8,622 nucleotides of DNA from Bacillota bacterium (GTDB lineage Bacteria; Bacillota; Dethiobacteria; DTU022), in the NCBI GenBank assembly GCA_012510305.1, contig JAAZIE010000060.1, positions 1 through 8,622 of the forward strand, given 5' to 3'. The translations under genes and the position numbers were made by a program. Positions 1-6,036 of this stretch are shown piece after piece. Positions within the stretch are counted from its first letter, which is position 1. Every line of letters begins with the position of its first letter. The notes beneath the pieces were generated by a model. That model saw nothing but the letters and a program-made list of their open reading frames with translations. It did not search any database and was not told where the DNA came from.

Positions 1-2148
1 AAACTCGGTGAGCAGGTGGTACTCCGCTCCCGGCAGCTGCGGCGGAAAGTGATAGGGAATCGTTATCTCCCGGCTTTCCCCGGGGGGCACGGCAGGGGGC
101 TCCAGGGCGCCCTCTGCGATCATCTTTCCGTCTGCGGTTACCTGCCACCTCATCTCCACAAAATCGAGGCTGCGAAAACGGTACTTGTTCTCCAGGCGTA
201 CCCGGCCCCGCGCCAGGTCGGCGGGACGAACCTTGATCTCCTGGTAAACCTTCTTCACCTCGTAGAGAGCCGGGTGGGGGCTGCGGTCGGCGGCGACGAT
301 CCCGTCACCGCAGAAAAACCCGTCGTTGGGCTTATCCCCAAAATCACCGCCGTAGGTCCAAAAGTGCTCCCCCTCCGCGCCCTTCTTCAAGATACTCTGA
401 TCGGAAAAATCCCAGATAAAGCCGCCGATACAGTGGGGGTACTTTTCGAAAAGATCCATGTACTTATGGAAATTGCCCAGGCTGTTGCCCATGGCGTGCG
501 CATACTCGCAAAGAACAAAGGGCTTGCCGCGGTACTGTTTCGGGGTAATCCGGCGCCCCAGGAGATTATTTGTTTCCAGGTAACCGGCCCTTACCGGTTG
601 GCCGCGCCCTATTTTATCCACGGTCCGGGGGGTGGCGTACATGAGGCTGAAGAAATCGGAGATGTCGAGAACATGGTCGCCTTCGTAATGAAAGGGGCGG
701 GTGCGGTCGATCTGCTGTGCCGCCCGCTTCATCCGGCGAAAGTTCTCCCCATAACCGGCTTCGTTGCCCAGCGACCAGCTGAAAATGCAGGGATGGTTTT
801 TGTCCCGCTCCACCATGCGCACCATCCGGTCGACGCAGGCTTCAGTCCAGCGGGGATCGCTGCCGGGCACCCGCCAACGCAGCCCGTGGGTCTCCAGATC
901 ACACTCGTCCATCACGTAGATCCCGTAGCGGTCGCAGAGCTCGTAGAACCCCGGGTGGTTGGGATAATGGGCGGTGCGGACAGCGTTGATATTGTTGGCC
1001 TTGAGCAGCTTGATATCGCACTCGGTGACCTCCAGGGGCACGGCATGGCCGTGGAGCGGGTGAAACTCGTGCCGGTTGACCCCCTTGATTTTAATCGGCT
1101 TGCCGTTCAGGTAGAGCCGGCTGTTTTTGATCTCCACCCGGCGGAAACCGAACCGGCCGGAGCGGATATCGAGAAGACCGCCTTCCTCGTCCCGCAGGGT
1201 CAGCAGCACCGTATAGAGATGCGGCTCCTCCGCGGACCACTTGCGCGGGTTTTCCACCCTGCCGCTCAGCTTTAGCTTCAGCTCTGCCGGGGCCGGGGTG
1301 GAAGGCTCTACCGTTCCCGCGGCAAAAAGGCGTTCACTCCCGCTCACCGTGTGCCCCTTTTCGTCAAGGAGGGCCGCTTCGAGGCGGCAGCGCTGCCCCC
1401 TCACCAGGTCGTAGCCGGTCAGTGTGGCCTCGAGATGCAGGATTGCATCCCGGTACGACCGGTCCAGCTCGCAGTGGATAAAGTGGTCTCGGATCTGCAG
1501 GCGGGGTACGGCCACCAGGTAAACCTCCCGAAATATGCCCGAGAGGCGCCACATATCCTGGTCCTCAAGGTAGCTGCCGTCAGACCACTTGTAGACCTCA
1601 ACATAAACCCGGTTCAAGCCCCGGCGCAGCAGGCCGGTGATCCTGAACTCCGCCGGCGTCATCGAGCCCTGGCTGTAACCGGCCGGTTCGCCGTTTATCC
1701 AGAGGTAAAAGGCCGACTTGACCCCGGCAAAATGGATCATGATCTCTCTCTCCGACCAGTCTTCCGGCAGGTTAAACTCTTTTATGTATGAGCCCACGGG
1801 GTTGTCCTCATGATCGATGCGGGGGATCTTCAGCTTGCCGATGCTGCGGCTGTATCCAATATTTTTGTAGATGGGGATCCCGTAGCCGGCGAGCTCCATG
1901 TTCGAGGGAACCTCGATCTGATCCCATTTGCGGTAGTCGTACCCGGGTTTGTAAAAATCAGCGGGGCGATCAGCCGGGCGCGGCGCCCAGCGAAAAAACC
2001 AGCTCCCGTTCAGGGAAAGGGTGTAGGCCGAACGATCGCCGGCCAGCGCCGCCTCTTTGTCCGGGTAGGGAAAGGAGGTACAGCGCCCCCTCTCCTTGTT
2101 TATCCCGATCACCCTGAGATCTTCCCATTCACAGCGTTTCCGGGCCAT
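1..2148 (-). CDS. lacZ: Beta-galactosidase, GH2 LacZ type (C-terminus beyond window)
   Basis: Hydrolyses terminal beta-galactosides such as lactose; probably cytoplasmic, as no signal peptide is seen. The frame is open from the ATG at 2148 to the window edge, 716 codons. AGAAGGG lies 5 nt upstream of the start. The order is an N-terminal jelly-roll domain (about 45-215, with PSNMELAGYGIPIY and DGSYLEDQDMWRLSGIFRE), an Ig-like domain (about 220-335), then a TIM barrel (about 337-640). The barrel carries KGVNRHEFHPLHG, RTAHYPNHP (His394), DECDLETHG (Glu419, His421), SLGNEAGYG with acid/base Glu463, and CEYAHAMGNSLG with nucleophile Glu548. These align closely with E. coli residues His391, Glu416, His418, Glu461 and Glu537. 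By comparison with LacZ of about 1,000 residues, roughly 300 C-terminal residues lie outside the window. No frameshift or stop is seen. The natural substrate is inferred and could be a plant or host galactoside. It diverges from the epimerase gene. Confidence 0.95.
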   Translation of the reverse strand, partial: MARKRCEWEDLRVIGINKERGRCTSFPYPDKEAALAGDRSAYTLSLNGSWFFRWAPRPADRPADFYKPGYDYRKWDQIEVPSNMELAGYGIPIYKNIGYSRSIGKLKIPRIDHEDNPVGSYIKEFNLPEDWSEREIMIHFAGVKSAFYLWINGEPAGYSQGSMTPAEFRITGLLRRGLNRVYVEVYKWSDGSYLEDQDMWRLSGIFREVYLVAVPRLQIRDHFIHCELDRSYRDAILHLEATLTGYDLVRGQRCRLEAALLDEKGHTVSGSERLFAAGTVEPSTPAPAELKLKLSGRVENPRKWSAEEPHLYTVLLTLRDEEGGLLDIRSGRFGFRRVEIKNSRLYLNGKPIKIKGVNRHEFHPLHGHAVPLEVTECDIKLLKANNINAVRTAHYPNHPGFYELCDRYGIYVMDECDLETHGLRWRVPGSDPRWTEACVDRMVRMVERDKNHPCIFSWSLGNEAGYGENFRRMKRAAQQIDRTRPFHYEGDHVLDISDFFSLMYATPRTVDKIGRGQPVRAGYLETNNLLGRRITPKQYRGKPFVLCEYAHAMGNSLGNFHKYMDLFEKYPHCIGGFIWDFSDQSILKKGAEGEHFWTYGGDFGDKPNDGFFCGDGIVAADRSPHPALYEVKKVYQEIKVRPADLARGRVRLENKYRFRSLDFVEMRWQVTADGKMIAEGALEPPAVPPGESREITIPYHFPPQLPGAEYHLLTEF

Positions 2149-2202
2149 CCTATCCCTTCTTTCTGTTTTGTTCTCTTTTGCGCACACCGGCTCAAATCAA
2201 TC

Positions 2203-2231
2203 CTTGTATTAGATTACAGGCCTCTCCGCAA
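2203..2231 (-). promoter_or_regulatory. Weak candidate lacZ promoter with overlapping palindrome
   Basis: Reading toward lacZ, TTGCGG (2226-2231) and TACAAG (2203-2208) are 17 bp apart, matching the sigma-A consensus at only 3/6 and 4/6. The palindrome TGTAATCTAATACA (2205-2218) overlaps the -10. It has TGTA/TACA arms and fits the CcpA cre consensus except at two central positions. A weak promoter with an operator on it would suit a catabolic gene, but this is an inference from short matches. Confidence 0.3.
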
Positions 2232-2270
2232 AAACCCTTCCTCACTTTACGCCAAAAACAGGGTCCGGTG

Positions 2271-2299
2271 TTGACAAATGAACAGGTGTTTTATACAAT
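2271..2299 (+). promoter_or_regulatory. Sigma-A promoter of the epimerase gene
   Basis: A perfect -35 TTGACA (2271-2276) is followed after 17 bp by TACAAT (2294-2299), 5/6 to the -10 consensus. Transcription should start near 2306, giving a leader of about 65 nt before the epimerase ATG. This is the best promoter match in the window and suggests substantial constitutive expression unless repressed. An ACAAT/ATTGT inverted pair (2295-2299 and 2311-2315) straddles the start site but is too short to call an operator. Confidence 0.75.
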
Positions 2300-2338
2300 T
2301 GATTAAAATGATTGTTTGTCATGTAAGGAGCTGTTACG

Positions 2339-2374
2339 ATGAGGTCATCACAAGCGGAGGTGGATTTTAAATGA
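2339..2374 (+). CDS. Candidate 11-residue leader peptide, overlapping the epimerase start
   Basis: An ATG at 2339 opens an 11-codon frame (MRSSQAEVDFK) ending in TGA at 2372-2374, so its stop overlaps the epimerase ATG as ATGA. It has its own good Shine-Dalgarno, AAGGAG at 2325-2330, 8 nt upstream. The epimerase's Shine-Dalgarno (GGAGGTGG, 2356-2363) lies inside it. Ribosomes translating the leader would pass over and end at the epimerase start, a geometry suited to translational coupling. The peptide shows no run of one amino acid, so classical attenuation is not indicated. It could be chance; conservation has not been tested. Confidence 0.35.
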   Translation: MRSSQAEVDFK

Positions 2375-3420
2375 ATTTGGTAACGGGAGCGACAGGCCAT
2401 ATCGGCAACGTTTTGGTGAGGGAGCTGTTGGCCGGGGGCGAATCAGTGCGGGCTCTGATTTTGCCCGGAGAGCCCTGCGACTCTCTTGATGGGCTGCCGA
2501 TTGAGATGGTCATCGCCGATATTTTAAAGCCCGATACCCTGGAGCGCTGGATGAAGGGAGTGCACACCGTCTACCATCTCGCCGGGATCATTTCCATTAT
2601 GCCCGGCGACGAAGAGCTAATGCACCGGGTAAACGTGGAGGGAACGCGAAACGTGGTCCAGGCGGCGGTGAAAGCAAAAGTCAAACGAATGGTTCATACC
2701 GCCTCGGTCCATGCTCTCCGCAGAAGGGAGCACGGGGAAACTACGGATGAAAACAGCTCCCTTTCGCTGAAAAGCGATGCCGGTGCCTATGACCGGACCA
2801 AGGCCGAAGGGGCGCAGGTAGTCCTGGAAGAGGCCGGCAAAGGGCTCGACGCCGTCGTTGTCTGTCCCAGCGGGGTAATCGGCCCCCACGACTACCGCGG
2901 CTCGGAGATGGGTGCACTGATCAAAACCTTTGCCGATTCCCGGGTTAATCTTATTGTCAACGGCGCTTATGATTTTGTCGATGTCCGCGACGTGGCCAAA
3001 GGGATGATCCTCGCTGCAGAGAAGGGCCGCCGCGGTGAAATATATATTCTTTCCGGCCGGCGGGTTTCGCTGCGCCGGCTTTCCAAAATGGCCGGGCAGG
3101 CGGTTTCGAGGCGCTCGCTGGCGGTGGCTATCCCGATGAAGCCGGCTCTTTTCGCCTCCCGCTATCTCCAGCACCTGTACCGCTGGTTCAAAAGAACGCC
3201 CAAATTTACCCCTTATTCTTTAAAAACTGTAGTGGAAAACTCGCATTTTAGCCGGGCCAAGGCTGAAGCGGAGCTCGGTTACCGGGCCCGTCCCCTGGAG
3301 GAGACGATCGGGGATTACCTCTCCTGGCGGGAAAAACATTTCCAGAAGTACTACCGGCAAAAGGCAGCCCGGAGCAGGCGCCGGTCCTGGAAACCGGGCG
3401 ACGCCAAAAACCCGGGCTAA
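2371..3420 (+). CDS. NAD(P)-dependent epimerase/dehydratase, extended SDR family
   Basis: A 349-residue Rossmann-fold oxidoreductase, probably acting on a nucleotide sugar or similar carbonyl/hydroxyl substrate; the substrate cannot be read from sequence. The N-terminal NAD(P)-binding motif TGATGHIG is at 5-12. An AD pair near 49-50 is in the usual adenine-contact position. HTASVHAL (109-116) supplies the catalytic Ser/Thr, and YDRTK (Tyr140, Lys144) is the YxxxK motif. PSGVIGPHDY and FVDVRDVAKG are typical of extended SDRs related to dihydroflavonol reductase and hopanoid-associated HpnA-like proteins. The last 25 or so residues are strongly basic (RSRRRS), an unusual tail. The ATG is supported by GGAGGTGG 7 nt upstream. 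It forms a single-gene unit between a strong promoter and a shared terminator, so context gives no clue to its pathway. Confidence 0.85.
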   Translation: MNLVTGATGHIGNVLVRELLAGGESVRALILPGEPCDSLDGLPIEMVIADILKPDTLERWMKGVHTVYHLAGIISIMPGDEELMHRVNVEGTRNVVQAAVKAKVKRMVHTASVHALRRREHGETTDENSSLSLKSDAGAYDRTKAEGAQVVLEEAGKGLDAVVVCPSGVIGPHDYRGSEMGALIKTFADSRVNLIVNGAYDFVDVRDVAKGMILAAEKGRRGEIYILSGRRVSLRRLSKMAGQAVSRRSLAVAIPMKPALFASRYLQHLYRWFKRTPKFTPYSLKTVVENSHFSRAKAEAELGYRARPLEETIGDYLSWREKHFQKYYRQKAARSRRRSWKPGDAKNPG

Positions 3421-3421
3421 A

Positions 3422-3453
3422 CTGTCATCCTGAGGGCGCAGCCCGAAGGATCT
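3422..3453 (+). repeat. Dispersed intergenic repeat, forward-facing member
   Basis: Begins TGTCATCCTGAGGGCGCAG and ends near GAAGGATCTCA, immediately after the epimerase stop. Its start is nearly the reverse complement of the end of the next copy (CTCAGAGTGACA, 3535-3546), so the two members face each other. This belongs to the widespread GTCATCCTGAG...GGATCT family of intergenic repeats, recognised from memory; no function is established here. Confidence 0.6.
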
Positions 3454-3468
3454 CACGCGTCGAGGCGG

Positions 3469-3546
3469 GGGCTTCGTTAAAAACGCCAGGCGGTCGTTCT
3501 ATCCGACACCGGGCCGGTTGAGACTCTTCGCTCCGCTCAGAGTGAC
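3469..3546 (-). repeat. Dispersed intergenic repeat, copy A
   Basis: Shares with copy B (3562-3632) a 33-bp identical core, 3508-3540 here, that begins ACCGGGCCGG and ends CTCCGCTCAG. A looser upstream match starts at GGGCTTC and runs through CGCCAGGCG. The two cores start 87 bp apart. The minus strand of such repeats reads as a false peptide with ERSEES motifs, a common annotation artefact. Confidence 0.8.
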
Positions 3547-3561
3547 ATTTTTGGAGGCTCT

Positions 3562-3632
3562 GGGCTTCATCGCCAGGCGTTCTTTCTGGGCGAGACCGGG
3601 CCGGTTGAGACTCTTCGCTCCGCTCAGTGACA
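3562..3632 (-). repeat. Dispersed intergenic repeat, copy B
   Basis: Direct repeat of copy A. The 33-bp core at 3595-3627 is identical, and the upstream part is diverged with small indels. The end differs slightly (CTCAGTGACA here, CTCAGAGTGACA in copy A). It looks like local duplication followed by drift in a region without genes. Confidence 0.8.
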
Positions 3633-3678
3633 ATGGAGCTGCCTTTACAGGACATCCCCCAGCCGGCCAACGTGGATG

Positions 3679-3720
3679 AAAAAAGGTGACAGGAGAACCG
3701 TCCCCCTGTCACCTTTTTTT
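3679..3720. terminator. Bidirectional terminator between convergent genes
   Basis: A 15-bp stem, AAAAAAGGTGACAGG (3679-3693) against its complement starting CCTGTCACC (3705-3713) and running into seven T. The 11-nt loop is AGAACCGTCCC. A-runs on one side and T-runs on the other give a U-tract in both directions, so it can end both the epimerase transcript and the hydrolase transcript, whose stop codon is only 14 bp away. The stem-loop sequence itself resembles a dispersed palindrome of Clostridia genomes. Confidence 0.9.
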
Positions 3721-3733
3721 AAGGTAAGCGTTT

Positions 3734-4537
3734 TTAGCGGAAGAAGACGTGGTTGCCGATGGTGGTGGTTACCGGCTGTATCCGCACCCACAGGTTGGTG
3801 GTCTTGGCGGGGTTGTAGAAGCCGGTGGCACCGTGGGAAGGGTCTGAACCGTTGAGCGCTTCCTGCACGGCGCGGTAGGCGGTGGCGCTTGCAGGCTGGT
3901 AGATCCGGCCGTCCTGCACCGGCGAGTACTGGTAGAATCCGGAGGCCACCTCCATGATCACGGCGCGCACCGTATTGGGGTAGCGGCTGTCCTTAACCCG
4001 GTTCAGCACCGCGGCGGCAACCGCAACCTGGCCGGTGTACGGTTCGCCCGCGGACTCGGCGTGAACCAGGCAGGCAAATAGATCCAGGTCGGCCTGCGAG
4101 AGCCAACCGCCCCGCGAAAGCTGCGTTGCCGCCTTTTTGGCGCTCCCGCCACCACTACCACCCCTGCTACCGCCCCCGCAGCCGCCCAGCGCCAGGATCT
4201 CCCCGGGGTAGATCAAGGCGGGGTTGGCCAGGCAGCTTGCTCCGGCGATCGCTCCAATCGTGGTGCCGTATTTTTTCGAAATCAGCCAGACGCTTTCTCC
4301 CGGCACCACCTGGTGGCGGTCCGGAATGACCAGTTCTTGACCGCTGTAAATCAGCTCCGGGTTGGCCAGATTGTTGGCTCCGGCAACGGCTGACACCGTG
4401 GTCCCATATTTTTTGGAAATGAGCCAAACCGTATCACCGGAAACCACATCGTGATTTATCGCCGCCTCCGCCACCCCTGATCCGATCATCAGCAGAGCCG
4501 CTGCCAGGAGAAGTGCCTTTTTAAAAGTTTTGAACAT
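3734..4537 (-). CDS. Secreted LysM-LysM-SleB/CwlJ-type cell-wall hydrolase
   Basis: A 267-residue exported protein predicted to cut peptidoglycan. Residues 1-25 form a signal peptide (KTFKK, hydrophobic ALLLAAALLMIG, cleavage near AEA). Two LysM peptidoglycan-binding repeats follow, about 29-72 and 75-118, each with VWLISKKYGTT. A Gly/Ser linker (119-132) leads to a Hydrolase_2 (SleB/CwlJ) domain, about 150-267, with HAESAGEPYTGQVAVAAAVLNR; Glu161 matches the family's catalytic glutamate. SleB/CwlJ proteins are known as germination cortex-lytic enzymes, but the same domain occurs in vegetative wall hydrolases. The riboswitch in front argues for a role in wall remodelling tied to c-di-AMP; this is inference. 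The ATG at 4537 has AGGAGG (4547-4552) 9 nt upstream. It is a single-gene unit converging with the epimerase gene. Confidence 0.9.
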   Translation of the reverse strand: MFKTFKKALLLAAALLMIGSGVAEAAINHDVVSGDTVWLISKKYGTTVSAVAGANNLANPELIYSGQELVIPDRHQVVPGESVWLISKKYGTTIGAIAGASCLANPALIYPGEILALGGCGGGSRGGSGGGSAKKAATQLSRGGWLSQADLDLFACLVHAESAGEPYTGQVAVAAAVLNRVKDSRYPNTVRAVIMEVASGFYQYSPVQDGRIYQPASATAYRAVQEALNGSDPSHGATGFYNPAKTTNLWVRIQPVTTTIGNHVFFR

Positions 4538-4557
4538 TATGTTGAACCTCCTGCTCT

Positions 4558-4656
4558 ACGCCTCCGGGGTTAGCCGGCGGGTTGGGGACAGGATAGTCCC
4601 CCCGCTGCGGTGCGGGTCACCCCACTACTGGTTTCCCCGTAGTCTCCATTCGGCGT
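4558..4656 (-). ncRNA. c-di-AMP riboswitch (ydaO/yuaA class)
   Basis: Read toward the hydrolase, the RNA opens ACGCCGAAT and closes GGCTAACCCCGGAGGCGT, with ACGCC (4652-4656) pairing to GGCGT (4558-4562) as P1. Between them are GGGGAAACCAG, GGGGTGA, a hairpin CCCGC/GCGGG (4601-4605 with 4612-4616) and GGGGAC/GTCCCC (4584-4589 with 4596-4601). These segments and their order match the recalled ydaO aptamer, including GCCGAA, GGGGUUAA, CUGUCCC and GCUAAC-CCGGAGGC. The class binds cyclic di-AMP and usually lowers expression of wall-hydrolase, osmolyte and potassium-transport genes. The aptamer ends only 5 nt before AGGAGG with no terminator between, so control at translation initiation is more likely than attenuation; the expression platform is not resolved. 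Confidence 0.92.
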
Positions 4657-4669
4657 TATGTTAAGAACG

Positions 4670-4698
4670 ATTATAAGTTAAAAATAAAAGCCTGGCAA
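4670..4698 (-). promoter_or_regulatory. Sigma-A promoter of the riboswitch/hydrolase unit
   Basis: TTGCCA (4693-4698, 5/6) and a perfect TATAAT (4670-4675) are separated by exactly 17 bp. The start should be near A4662, so the transcript begins a few nucleotides before the aptamer, as expected. The -35 lies in the loop and 3' arm of the preceding operon's terminator hairpin, and the T-rich tail of that terminator is the promoter spacer. Confidence 0.8.
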
Positions 4699-4707
4699 AC
4701 AGGCTTT
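4680..4707 (-). terminator. Intrinsic terminator of the trmD-to-yraN operon
   Basis: Read on the minus strand, AAAGCCTG pairs with CAGGCTTT across a 5-nt TTTGC loop, followed by the U-tract TTTTATTTTT. It lies about 110 nt past the yraN stop. No comparable T-run follows on the plus strand, so it acts in one direction. Confidence 0.85.
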
Positions 4708-4731
4708 ATCGGGGTGTATTATTATCTTTGT

Positions 4732-4818
4732 TAATATTAGATAACATTATGTTAACGTCTTGTTTAAATTGGCCTTTCTCGTGGAGATGTCAATTATGGA
4801 GAGTTTTATCTAATATTA
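4732..4818. repeat. 13-bp AT-rich inverted repeat around the end of yraN
   Basis: TAATATTAGATAA at 4732-4744 has an exact reverse complement at 4806-4818, with 61 bp between. The right arm contains the yraN stop codon. No target-site duplication flanks it and no gene lies inside. It may be chance in AT-rich sequence or part of the 3' end structure of the operon mRNA. Confidence 0.5.
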
Positions 4819-5184
4819 TCCGGTGATGTTCCGGTAGTGGCGCAGATGAGACGGGGCCAGGGTCTGGCGATCCATCTGCACGGCGATGAGGTCAAAGCGG
4901 CAGGGTACCTCTTGACCAAAGCGCTGCTGCATGTAATAAAGAGCCACTTTTTGAATACGGTCCAGTTTTTCGGCGGTGATCGATTGAGCCGGGGTGCCAA
5001 AGGAACCGCTGGTGCGGGTGCGCACCTCGACAAACACCAACAGCTCCCCGCGGGTAACGATGAGGTCGATCTCCCCGTATAAACAGCGGTAATTAGCCTT
5101 CACCACCCGGTATCCGCCCTTTTGCAGGTAGCGGCGGGCTGCCGATTCCCCCGCCACGCCCACCTGCTGCCGCTGCCGGGTCAC
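4816..5184 (-). CDS. yraN: YraN family protein (UPF0102), endonuclease-like fold
   Basis: A 122-residue member of the UPF0102 family, which has a Holliday-junction-resolvase/restriction-nuclease-like fold but no firmly established function. Family marks are GESAARRYL (12-20), YGEIDLIV (36-43), VEVRTRTS (52-59) with the nuclease-like Asp/Glu-ExK-type arrangement (Arg replacing Lys), FGTPAQSIT and RFDLIAV (96-102). The start is GTG at 5184, overlapping the rnhB stop as GTGA; AGGAGG (5196-5201) lies 11 nt upstream inside rnhB, so translation is probably coupled. It directly follows rnhB, as in many Bacillota, and is the last gene before the terminator. Length is normal for the family. Confidence 0.93.
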   Translation of the reverse strand: MTRQRQQVGVAGESAARRYLQKGGYRVVKANYRCLYGEIDLIVTRGELLVFVEVRTRTSGSFGTPAQSITAEKLDRIQKVALYYMQQRFGQEVPCRFDLIAVQMDRQTLAPSHLRHYRNITG

Positions 5185-5966
5185 CGCAGCTCTTCCCTCC
5201 TGCCGGTGCCGCGAAAGCTGAGCCGGTGCTCGGGGCAGGGCCCGTACCGGGCCAGGGCCTGCCGGTGCCCGGGTGTGCCGTAACCCTTGTTCTCGGCAAA
5301 GCCGTATTCAGGATAGCGACGGTGCATCGTGTCCATGATCCGGTCCCGGGTAACCTTGGCCACCACCGAGGCGGCGGCGATGGAAAGAGAGAGCGCGTCC
5401 CCGCCGGCGATCGCTTTCTGCCGCAGCGGGAGCCCGCGGATGGGGAAACCGTCCACCAGGACCATTTCCGGCTCCAGGGGCAGCCCGCCCAGGGCCTGGC
5501 GCATCGCTTTCATCACCGCGCGAAAAATGTTGAGCTCGTCGATCTCCGCCGGAGAGCAGAGCCCCACGGCGCTGCCCAGGGCCACCGCCCTGATCTCATC
5601 GTAAAGGGCCTCCCGCCGCGCCGCGGTGAGCTTTTTGGAATCATCGAGGTAAAATATGGTGGCCCCCGGGGGGAGGATCACAGCGGCGGCGACCACCGGC
5701 CCGGCCAGCGGCCCGCGCCCGGCTTCATCGACGCCGGCGATGCGGCTGAACCCACGGCGGAGATAAAAGCGCTCTTCACGGAGCATATTATGTAAACGGG
5801 CTTCTTCCCGGCGCTGCCCCTCCTGCCGGCGCTGCCAGCGCTCCAGCAGGAGCCGGGCGCCGCGCCGCCGGTCGGACTGGAGCCCGGCCTTTTCGGCGGA
5901 GCTCAACTCTTCCCTTTTTTCCAGCAAAGCACCCAGATCTTTTAAATTCATCCCGCTAAAGGGCAT
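5181..5966 (-). CDS. rnhB: Ribonuclease HII
   Basis: Cleaves the RNA strand of RNA/DNA hybrids and nicks at ribonucleotides misincorporated in DNA; cytoplasmic, metal-dependent. In 261 residues it has the signature GVDEAGRGPLAGPVVAAAV with catalytic Asp80 and Glu81, DDSKKLT (108-114), LVDG with Asp172, and AGGD (Asp190) followed by SLSIAAASVVAKVTRDRIMD. YGFAENKGYGTPGH is also typical. The first 75 or so residues form a charged, probably helical extension, as in the longer Bacillota form of the enzyme. The ATG at 5966 has only AAAGGGG 12 nt upstream; Met6 (5951) is an alternative with no better site. Seventy bp separate it from rbgA and hold nothing convincing. Its stop overlaps the yraN GTG. 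Confidence 0.97.
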   Translation of the reverse strand: MPFSGMNLKDLGALLEKREELSSAEKAGLQSDRRRGARLLLERWQRRQEGQRREEARLHNMLREERFYLRRGFSRIAGVDEAGRGPLAGPVVAAAVILPPGATIFYLDDSKKLTAARREALYDEIRAVALGSAVGLCSPAEIDELNIFRAVMKAMRQALGGLPLEPEMVLVDGFPIRGLPLRQKAIAGGDALSLSIAAASVVAKVTRDRIMDTMHRRYPEYGFAENKGYGTPGHRQALARYGPCPEHRLSFRGTGRREELR

Positions 5967-6036
5967 CCTCGATCACTACCCCTTTCGCCCCGCTCCCGGC
6001 AGCAGCAGTCCCAGTGAGCTCATGGTTTCAGGAGGG

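Noticed and set aside
16..1275. Long plus-strand open frame of 419 codons
   Set aside because: It is antisense to lacZ, where the minus strand encodes all GH2 catalytic motifs; the plus-strand product has no recognisable domain.
2308..2370. 20-codon frame whose TAA abuts the epimerase ATG
   Set aside because: Its ATG lies only about two bases after the predicted transcription start, with no Shine-Dalgarno; the 2339 frame is better supported.
3484..3632. Possible CRISPR array from regularly spaced repeats
   Set aside because: Only two direct copies, with the intervening sequence itself partly repeated, and no cas genes; better explained as dispersed intergenic repeats.
3425..3712. Minus-strand open frame rich in ERSEESQPAR motifs
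   Set aside because: It is the translation of the dispersed intergenic repeats and terminator, a well-known false protein, with no Shine-Dalgarno support.
4533..4753. AACATTATGTT occurring twice, at 4533-4543 and 4743-4753
   Set aside because: Only 11 bp and AT-rich, with one copy spanning the hydrolase start codon; likely chance.
4788..4793. TTGACA on the minus strand downstream of yraN
   Set aside because: No acceptable -10 lies 16-18 bp away, and the operon terminator follows before any gene.
5226..5795. Plus-strand open frame of 189 codons
   Set aside because: It is antisense to rnhB, whose active-site motifs are complete on the minus strand.
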